DNA from: JAPORK01 sp026710285
GTDB lineage: Bacteria; Pseudomonadota; Gammaproteobacteria; Pseudomonadales; Endozoicomonadaceae
DNA length: 64,000 nucleotides
Assembly (NCBI GenBank): GCA_965201045.1
Contig: OZ241746.1
Span: forward strand, 3,410,001 to 3,474,000
Direction of reading: 5' to 3'
Each line of letters begins with the position of its first letter. Position 1 is the stretch's first letter. The translations under genes were made by a program, and so were the position numbers. Below the pieces are notes generated by a model. That model had not been told where the DNA came from, made no database searches, and saw only the letters and a list, made by a program, of their open reading frames with translations. Positions 57,460 through 64,000 of this stretch are shown in pieces.

Positions 57460-60400
57460 TTATAATTCAGTTTCTTGATCTGTATTATTTTCATCTGTAT
57501 GACTTTCTGATGTATGAACTGAGTTTATATTTTCTTCTGATTTATTTTCATTACCTTCTGATTTATTAACTGATTTTATAGTTTTTTCTGATCCATTTAA
57601 TAGGTGATCATTATCGTTATCATTATCAGTATTGTTGTCATTGTGATTTGTTGTTCTACACAAGACAGAGGTTACTATAGCACCGACTGCTATTGCACCC
57701 ATTACGCCCAGCATTGCTCCAAAATTAGCTTTCCAGTCAGATTGTAACAGATCAGGTCGTGATGTTGTTATGTTAACAGATGTTGTTATATTATCAGACG
57801 GTGTTATATATTGTATTTGTGGGTTGTCTGTTTCACTACATCCACCATATTGAGGTATCTGTAATCTGTAGAGAGTGTGATTCTCATTAAATACTTCTCT
57901 CTTATCAATCAACTGCATTTCATTATCAATAAGCAACAGCCGGTAATTATTGTTTTCATCAACTTCAGCACCGGGTGACTGAATTTTTCTCCAATAATTA
58001 TCTTTTTCACCAGTTTCTATATTATAACGGGAAAAGAGTAGCTTTTTACCTTCAACCAAAGGGTCGTGAGAATATCCTTTTGTTACTATATAAAGATAAT
58101 CTTTATCTGTACCTGCGGCAATGATTGGATCGGATAAACTTTTTAACTGATAAGTAAAATTGGCATTATCCAATGCATAGTGTTCTCCATCATACTCCAG
58201 TGGATATTTTGTGATTATTTTTTCTGCCTCATTATAGGTAAAGGCAAAATTTTCATCTATCAGTAATGCAGTTTCTCCGGGAAAATCATAATTAATACTA
58301 TGATATGTACCATCGGTATCCTCAAGAGGTATTTCACTTAACTGTACACCGGGAAAATCACCTCTCAAATTTAAAAATTTCACACCTGAGTTTATTAAAA
58401 ATTTTGGGCGTCGATGTAATGACAGTAACGTGTTATTAATCACTATTGAACTTACCGGAGGTGTATAAACAGCCGGGTCGCTTAAATCCATTTTACCCAG
58501 ATTGGTGTTATCATAGGGAGGTTTATACAACTGTATTGTACCATTAGTACCAGGCTGACTGATATCTGTAACCCGAATTAATCCTCTGGTTTCCTGTAGG
58601 TCAAAATCCAACAAAGGACCTAAAGCTATTCTCACTGGATAATGCTGACGACTCATCAGAAAAGTTCTGCCCTCACTTCTGACAACAGAGTAAAACTGTT
58701 CACTTACATAATGACAGGAAATATTACATTGTTCTGATGCGCACAAATAGTGATGTGCTTTTCTCCAGTCGCTTGGTTTTGTAGTACTTACACTATTATT
58801 TTGAGAGAATCTGTAAATATCGTTATAACCATCCCGGTCCCAAAAAGCAAATAAGGCATTTGTATTAATTTCGCGAGCAGAAATTGACACACCTGAATAT
58901 AGTGTTGTGTTCTCAGTATATTTTAGTTCTTTTATACAACGTAATTTGACCGGAGGCTGAGTACAGTTATGCTCATTCATCGTGTCATAATGACATTGTA
59001 GTAAGGATGTTTCATTACCAAGACACTTTACATTATTTAGCAGAACAGGACGTGAGGAATTTTGCTGATCTTTATAATAAATACTCCGGTCAAAACCCAT
59101 CTGACGACAGGCTATAGTCCTGTCTTCAGAAGAGAAACCCTGACTACAAACTGTTCCCCAGCGCGAAGTATTAGTTTCTGCAACAGGAACTAACACTTCC
59201 AGAATACCACGTGCTTCTGAGTTGGAAGAGTAACCATAACCATGAATGTATAAATAAATTTGATCTGAATTTGCTGGTCGACTAATTATGAAAGCACCTT
59301 TTTGAATTAGTTTATTATCAATACCAGACATTTCCTTTACGATATTGCCCGGTACGCTGTTATCTATCGTCTTGCTAATTCGTACTTCTCCCTGATGTTC
59401 TAAATGATTATGGTTGCCTGATACATTGGTAGCAATTAATCCTGTATCTTTTTGTGTTAAGATATACTTGCTGTAAGGGAGGAGAGTATAACGTGGTATA
59501 TCTTGTCTTATGATAAATGTATTATGATCACCGGCTATATTTCCTGTTACCGGATGAGTATAGTGAGTATCAAAAGAAGGATCTGACCATTGTAATTTTG
59601 TCTTAACGTTATTGTTATGCAACGCTTGTCTGGTTAAAAAAGGGTGTGGATTATTAGGTATATTGCCGCTTTTAACGGGTACATTGACTTCAATATGACT
59701 ATTGTTCACTGCTTCAAAAAGAGGTCCGGTACCATTTATCGGAAATCCATTCAGGCTATGTAATCCGGTAGAAAAATTACCACTGAATACACCCGGCACG
59801 ACAGATTCGGTTGCAGTACCATTCAAAAAAATATTATTGCCATTGATATCTTCTGCCGCAACAAAATTCCCTTGGGGGTTTTCAGTCATTAGCCGGGTAA
59901 TATTTGCATTTCCCACAGCAATGCAATGACTATTCGGAGTCAAGCAGGGATTGGCTGATCCTGCTGTGAGAGATGGCGGTATTACCATGGATGCAGCGGT
60001 ACCAACAGCCTGACCTGCCATCAGCAGACCAAAAAGATATCCCATGTTTTTACGTAGCGATTTATTACTCTGGCTGCGGTTTATCTGGTGACTATCGGTA
60101 TCATCTTGTTCATCAGTTAGCAGACTTTCTACAGGTTCTTTCACAATGTAGCGTGTGTCTATATAATTCGGTAGTAACTTATCCATAGCACATAATTCTT
60201 TAAAACACTGCTCACACAAGGTATTTGTATTGATTGCAATGATATTGCTTTTTTTACCCGAAAATATGCTTTTTAATGATTTGATTGTGTGCTCAAAAGA
60301 GTGATAAAATTCCATGGCAACATTATTAATTGCTTCATCGAGAGTGCCGCCATCATAGATATACCATGCTGTGGTGTCTATAGGAGTATTTAGAAATTTC

Positions 60401-60939
60401 AGTAGTGGCTGAAATTGAGAATCTTTGTCTTGTTTTTGTTTCTCCAGATGTTTTAGCATTCCGCTTAAGGTGATTTTAAAAGGACTTTTTTTTACTATTG
60501 CAGGAGAGAAATTGTTCAGAGAATAAACTGAGATGACTTCTTTTAATCCAGAGATGGAAGTAAAATTTGTTGTACGTTCGTTGTCCTTTTCACCCAGATG
60601 TTGATGACGTGCTTTAAAGTTATATTGGTATAGTGATTCTACTGGCATATTCGGGTAAATTTTCTGTAATATTTGCAGAGCTTTCATCGGTGTTTTTGCT
60701 AAAAAAAACAGTTCGTTATCAACCCGTTCTTTATCAACCAGCTCCTCTTCGGTTACAAATACTATTTTGTTCGTTTGTTTTTGTGTATAGTGACTTCCAG
60801 CGTAGACAGGATTAATAGTTAACAGTAAACAGCTTAACATTAACAATATAGCTTTTATAATGTATTGATAGTATTCATTTTTTATACGTTTAACGACTAA
60901 TTCTTTTTTTTGTTTTAACAGATAGTACAAAAATTGCAT
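57460..60939 (-). CDS. Giant exported SRCR-domain protein D (1159 aa)
   Basis: AAGGAA lies eight bases before the ATG, so this start (MQFLYYLLKQKKELV) is well supported. The signal region ends near INPVYA. It has the family order: N-terminal domain (YIYDGGTLDEAINNVAMEF), hydrophobic stretch (about 297-326, FGLLMAGQAVGTAASMVIPP), beta-helix-like part (340-565), SRCR domain (about 575-670: WGTVCSQGF, ACRQMGF, KCLGNETSLLQC, NCTQ, C), C-terminal module and a membrane helix (about 1073-1095). The C-terminal tail is long, acidic and Asn/Glu-rich. Closest to protein E. Confidence 0.85.
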   Translation of the reverse strand: MQFLYYLLKQKKELVVKRIKNEYYQYIIKAILLMLSCLLLTINPVYAGSHYTQKQTNKIVFVTEEELVDKERVDNELFFLAKTPMKALQILQKIYPNMPVESLYQYNFKARHQHLGEKDNERTTNFTSISGLKEVISVYSLNNFSPAIVKKSPFKITLSGMLKHLEKQKQDKDSQFQPLLKFLNTPIDTTAWYIYDGGTLDEAINNVAMEFYHSFEHTIKSLKSIFSGKKSNIIAINTNTLCEQCFKELCAMDKLLPNYIDTRYIVKEPVESLLTDEQDDTDSHQINRSQSNKSLRKNMGYLFGLLMAGQAVGTAASMVIPPSLTAGSANPCLTPNSHCIAVGNANITRLMTENPQGNFVAAEDINGNNIFLNGTATESVVPGVFSGNFSTGLHSLNGFPINGTGPLFEAVNNSHIEVNVPVKSGNIPNNPHPFLTRQALHNNNVKTKLQWSDPSFDTHYTHPVTGNIAGDHNTFIIRQDIPRYTLLPYSKYILTQKDTGLIATNVSGNHNHLEHQGEVRISKTIDNSVPGNIVKEMSGIDNKLIQKGAFIISRPANSDQIYLYIHGYGYSSNSEARGILEVLVPVAETNTSRWGTVCSQGFSSEDRTIACRQMGFDRSIYYKDQQNSSRPVLLNNVKCLGNETSLLQCHYDTMNEHNCTQPPVKLRCIKELKYTENTTLYSGVSISAREINTNALFAFWDRDGYNDIYRFSQNNSVSTTKPSDWRKAHHYLCASEQCNISCHYVSEQFYSVVRSEGRTFLMSRQHYPVRIALGPLLDFDLQETRGLIRVTDISQPGTNGTIQLYKPPYDNTNLGKMDLSDPAVYTPPVSSIVINNTLLSLHRRPKFLINSGVKFLNLRGDFPGVQLSEIPLEDTDGTYHSINYDFPGETALLIDENFAFTYNEAEKIITKYPLEYDGEHYALDNANFTYQLKSLSDPIIAAGTDKDYLYIVTKGYSHDPLVEGKKLLFSRYNIETGEKDNYWRKIQSPGAEVDENNNYRLLLIDNEMQLIDKREVFNENHTLYRLQIPQYGGCSETDNPQIQYITPSDNITTSVNITTSRPDLLQSDWKANFGAMLGVMGAIAVGAIVTSVLCRTTNHNDNNTDNDNDNDHLLNGSEKTIKSVNKSEGNENKSEENINSVHTSESHTDENNTDQETEL

Positions 60940-61318
60940 ACGCAGATTTCCTTATACAGATTTATTGAGTTATAATTTGTTTTTTAACGAAATAATTTTC
61001 AACAATATTTACACAGTATTTATCGGATATCCTGTCAGATGTAAAAATATAGGTAACAATGAATTATATGTAAAAGAGAATTTTGTTAATATTTTTAGAT
61101 ATATGACTTATAAATATCTATGTCATTAATTTTAAAAAACATCTTAATTTAAAAAAGATGACTCATGTCTTTTTTAGTATCAGTTAAAAGCTTTATATAA
61201 AAGTGTGAACAAGTTATCACATTAGAAGTAATGGTTGGTGACCAGTCCATGGTCAAATAAAACCCTTAACTAAATCATCTGTTATCAACAGAATAAATGT
61301 TTGGCTTCCAAAGCTGTT
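60940..61318 (-). promoter_or_regulatory. 5' leader region of SRCR gene D and spacer to gene E
   Basis: Contains the conserved leader element near 61040-61060 and the shared promoter palindrome at 61239-61255. No gene. Confidence 0.5.
61227..61255 (-). promoter_or_regulatory. Shared SRCR promoter box, gene D
   Basis: On the minus strand TTGACC is followed after 17 bases by CATTAC. The palindrome TGACCATGGACTGGTCA (61239-61255) is the same as in gene C. It lies about 300 bases before the start codon. Confidence 0.5.
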
Positions 61319-64000
61319 TCATTGGGAATTTTCACTGATTCCATAATCTCCATTTCCATTTTCATGATTTTTTGCGCTGTTAATTAATTGCGTATGTTCT
61401 TCTGATCTATTTGATAAATGATCATCATTAATATTGTTTTTGTACTTTTTTATTTTACACGCAACAACAGTTATAGCGGAACTGACTGCTGCTATGCCCG
61501 CCATGCCGATAGCTATACCAAGATCATATCCCCAGGTAGATTCTTTCGAGTCAGACTGTGGCATTATTTGTTGGCTTATTTCGCTACATCCACCATAGTG
61601 AGGTATCTGTAACCGGTAGAGAATGTGATTCTCATCGAATACTTCTCCCTCATTAAGCAATTGCATTTTGTTATCAATAAGCAACAACCGGTAATCATTG
61701 TTTTTATTAAATTCAGCATCAGGTGTCTCAACTTTTTTCCAATCATTATCTTTTTCACCATTTTCTATATTATAACGGGAAAAAATTAGCTTTTTACCTT
61801 CAACAGAAGGATCGTTAGAAACATACCCTTCTGTTACTATATACAGATAATCTTTATCTGTACCTGCAGCAATAAGTGGATCAGATGAATTTTTTAACTG
61901 ATAAGTAAGGCTGGCATTATCTAGTGTATAATGTTGTCCATCATGCGACAGTGGATATTTTGTGATCATTTTTTCTGCCTGATTATAGGTAAAGGCAACA
62001 TCTTCATCTATCAGTAATGCAGTTTCTCCAGGGAAATCATAATGAATACTATGATATGTACCGTCGGTATCCTCAAGTGGTACTTCACTCAACTGTACAC
62101 CGGGAACCTCACCATTCAAATCTAAAAATTTCACACCTGAGTCTATTAAAAGTTTTGGACGTCGATGTAATGACAGTAACGTGTTATTAGTCACTACTGA
62201 ACTTACCGGAGGTGTATAAACAGCCGGGTCACTTAAATCCATTTTACCTAAACCTGGGTTATCAGAGGGAGGTTGATACAACTGTATTGTACCATCAGTA
62301 CCAGGCTCACTGATATCTGTAACCCGAATTAATCCTCTGGCTTCCTGTAGTTTAAAATCTAACAAAGGACCCAGGGCTATTCTCGCCGGATAGTGCTGAC
62401 GACTCATCAGGAAAGTTCTACCTTTACTTCTGACAACAGAGTAAAACTGTTCACTCACATAATGACAGGAAATATCACACTGTTCTGATGTACACAAATA
62501 TTGATATGCTTTTCTCCAGTCGTTTGGCTTTGTAGTGCTCACACTATTATTTTGAGAGAATCTCAGAAGATCTTCATAACCATCCTTGTCCCAAAAAGCA
62601 AATGAGGCATTTGTATTAATTTCGGCAGCAGAAATTGACACACCTGAATATAGCGTTGTGTTTTCAGTATATTTTGGTTCTTTTATGCAGCGTAATTTAA
62701 CAGGAGGCTGAGTACAGTTATGCTCATTCGTAGTGTCATAATGACATTGTAGCAACGATGTTTCATTACCAAGACACTTTACATTATTTAGCAGAATAGG
62801 GAGTGAGGAGTTTTGCTGATCTGTATAATGGATACTCCGGTCAAAACCCATCTGACGACAGGCTACAGTGCTGTCTTCAGAAGAGAAATTCTGACTACAA
62901 ACTGTTCCCCAGTGTGAAGTGTTAGTTTCTGCAACAGGAACTAACATTTCCAGAATACCATGTGCTTCTAAGTGGTTAGAGTAACCATAAAAGTATAAAG
63001 AAATTTGATCTGAGTTTGCTGTTTGACTAATTGTTAAAGCACCTTTTTGAATCAGTTTATTGTTAATACCAGACATTTCCTTTACTATATTGCCCGGTGC
63101 GCTGTTATCTATCGTCTTGTTAATTTGTACTGTTCCCTGATGTTCTAAATGATTATGATTGCCTGATACATTGGTAGCAATTAATCCTGTATCTTTTTGT
63201 ATTAAGATATACTTTCCATAAGGGAAATTAGCATAATGCGGTATACCTTGTCTTATGACAAATGTATTATTATCACCGGTTATGTTCCCTGTTACCGGAT
63301 GAGTGTAGTAAGCACCAAAAGGATCTGACCACTGCAATTTTGTCTTAATATTATTGTTATGCAAGGCTTGTCGGGTTAAAAAAGGATGTGGATTATTAGG
63401 TATATTGCCGCTTTTAACGTGTGCATTAACTTCAATATGACTATTGTTCACTGCTTCAAAAAGAGGTCCGGTGCCATTTACTGGAAATCCATTTAAGCTA
63501 TGTAACCCGGTAGAAAAATTACCACTGAATACACCTGGCACGACAGATTCGGTTGCAGTACCATTCAGAAAAATATTATTGCCATTGATATCTTCTGCTG
63601 CAACAAAATTACCTTGTGGATTTTCAGTCATTAGCCGGGTAATATTTGCATTTCCCACCGCAATGCAATGACCATTCGGATTCAGGCAAGAATTAGCTGA
63701 TCCTGATGTGAGAGCTGGTGGTATTACCATGGATGCGGCGGTACCAACAGCCTGACCTACCATCAGTAGACCAAAAAGATATCCCATGTTTTTACGTAGC
63801 GATTTATTACTCTGGCTGCGGTTTATCAGGTGACTATCGGTATCATCCTGTTCATCAGTTAACGGACTTTCTACAGATTCTTTCACAATGTAACGTGTGT
63901 CTTCATAATTCGGTAGCAACTTATCCATAGCACATAATTCTTTAAAACACTGCTCACACAAGGTGTTTATATTAATTTCAATGGTATTGCTTTTTTTATC
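61319..64000 (-). CDS. Giant exported SRCR-domain protein E (partial, 5' end outside window)
   Basis: The frame stays open to the window edge: the bases before the first in-frame TTG (63961) continue DKKSNTIEINI, matching protein D, so the true start lies beyond the window, about 240 codons upstream by comparison with D. Visible are the hydrophobic stretch, the beta-helix-like part, the SRCR domain (about 62680-62965: WGTVCSQNF, ACRQMGF, KCLGNETSLLQC, NCTQ, C), the C-terminal module, a membrane helix and a hydrophilic tail. It is the closest paralog of protein D, with near-identical blocks over most of its length. Confidence 0.85.
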   Translation of the reverse strand, partial: DKKSNTIEININTLCEQCFKELCAMDKLLPNYEDTRYIVKESVESPLTDEQDDTDSHLINRSQSNKSLRKNMGYLFGLLMVGQAVGTAASMVIPPALTSGSANSCLNPNGHCIAVGNANITRLMTENPQGNFVAAEDINGNNIFLNGTATESVVPGVFSGNFSTGLHSLNGFPVNGTGPLFEAVNNSHIEVNAHVKSGNIPNNPHPFLTRQALHNNNIKTKLQWSDPFGAYYTHPVTGNITGDNNTFVIRQGIPHYANFPYGKYILIQKDTGLIATNVSGNHNHLEHQGTVQINKTIDNSAPGNIVKEMSGINNKLIQKGALTISQTANSDQISLYFYGYSNHLEAHGILEMLVPVAETNTSHWGTVCSQNFSSEDSTVACRQMGFDRSIHYTDQQNSSLPILLNNVKCLGNETSLLQCHYDTTNEHNCTQPPVKLRCIKEPKYTENTTLYSGVSISAAEINTNASFAFWDKDGYEDLLRFSQNNSVSTTKPNDWRKAYQYLCTSEQCDISCHYVSEQFYSVVRSKGRTFLMSRQHYPARIALGPLLDFKLQEARGLIRVTDISEPGTDGTIQLYQPPSDNPGLGKMDLSDPAVYTPPVSSVVTNNTLLSLHRRPKLLIDSGVKFLDLNGEVPGVQLSEVPLEDTDGTYHSIHYDFPGETALLIDEDVAFTYNQAEKMITKYPLSHDGQHYTLDNASLTYQLKNSSDPLIAAGTDKDYLYIVTEGYVSNDPSVEGKKLIFSRYNIENGEKDNDWKKVETPDAEFNKNNDYRLLLIDNKMQLLNEGEVFDENHILYRLQIPHYGGCSEISQQIMPQSDSKESTWGYDLGIAIGMAGIAAVSSAITVVACKIKKYKNNINDDHLSNRSEEHTQLINSAKNHENGNGDYGISENSQ

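Overview
The window looks like a low-GC gammaproteobacterial chromosome. The ribosomal proteins, SecY and RpoA are of gammaproteobacterial type, and RpoA looks closest by eye to Pseudomonadales/Oceanospirillales forms. Many secreted or host-like proteins, decaying gene copies and long AT-rich spacers suggest a host-associated lifestyle. An Endozoicomonadaceae-like symbiont or parasite of marine animals would fit, but that is inference and not shown by the sequence.

Layout. (1) 1-2.2 kb: two paralogous small minus-strand genes sharing a duplicated upstream region, with a broken IS200/IS605-type tnpB between them that carries a MITE in its right end. (2) 2.26-2.76 kb: a stand-alone heptose-phosphate adenylyltransferase (rfaE2). 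(3) 3.07-17.13 kb: a complete S10-spc-alpha ribosomal superoperon from rpsJ to rplQ with secY, rpmJ and rpoA, in standard order, behind a near-consensus sigma70 promoter; fusA/tuf are not upstream. (4) 17.1-18.6 kb: non-coding, with two nested MITEs inside another IS605-type right end. (5) 18.6-19.6 kb: one unknown gene split by a -1 shift at a dnaX-type slippery heptamer. (6) 19.9-25.0 kb, minus strand: a sensor kinase, a REC-PAS-GGDEF diguanylate cyclase, YajQ and a DUF2835 protein. (7) 25.1-26.4 kb: bioA.

(8) 26.4-41.8 kb is a minus-strand array of eleven copies (eight intact, three damaged) of an unrecognised secreted protein of about 200 residues. Decayed pieces of the 3' half of bioA lie between most of the copies. 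The array therefore appears to have grown by tandem duplication of a unit made of the bioA 3' end, the secreted gene and its upstream region. A different cysteine-rich secreted protein sits inside it.

(9) 42.4-42.7 kb is a dead IS5-family transposase. (10) 42.8-64.0 kb holds five consecutive minus-strand genes for giant exported proteins (about 1130-2120 residues; the last runs off the window). Each contains one scavenger receptor cysteine-rich (SRCR) domain, a fold typical of animal receptors, between a beta-helix-like part and a large C-terminal module. The four with visible C-terminal regions and upstream sequence end in a membrane segment or hydrophobic anchor and share a promoter in which the -35 box is embedded in a palindrome. 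One paralog carries about 960 residues of mucin-like Ser/Thr/Pro repeats. Together, regions 8 and 10 look like an island of expanded, surface-exposed or host-directed proteins next to the core ribosomal locus.
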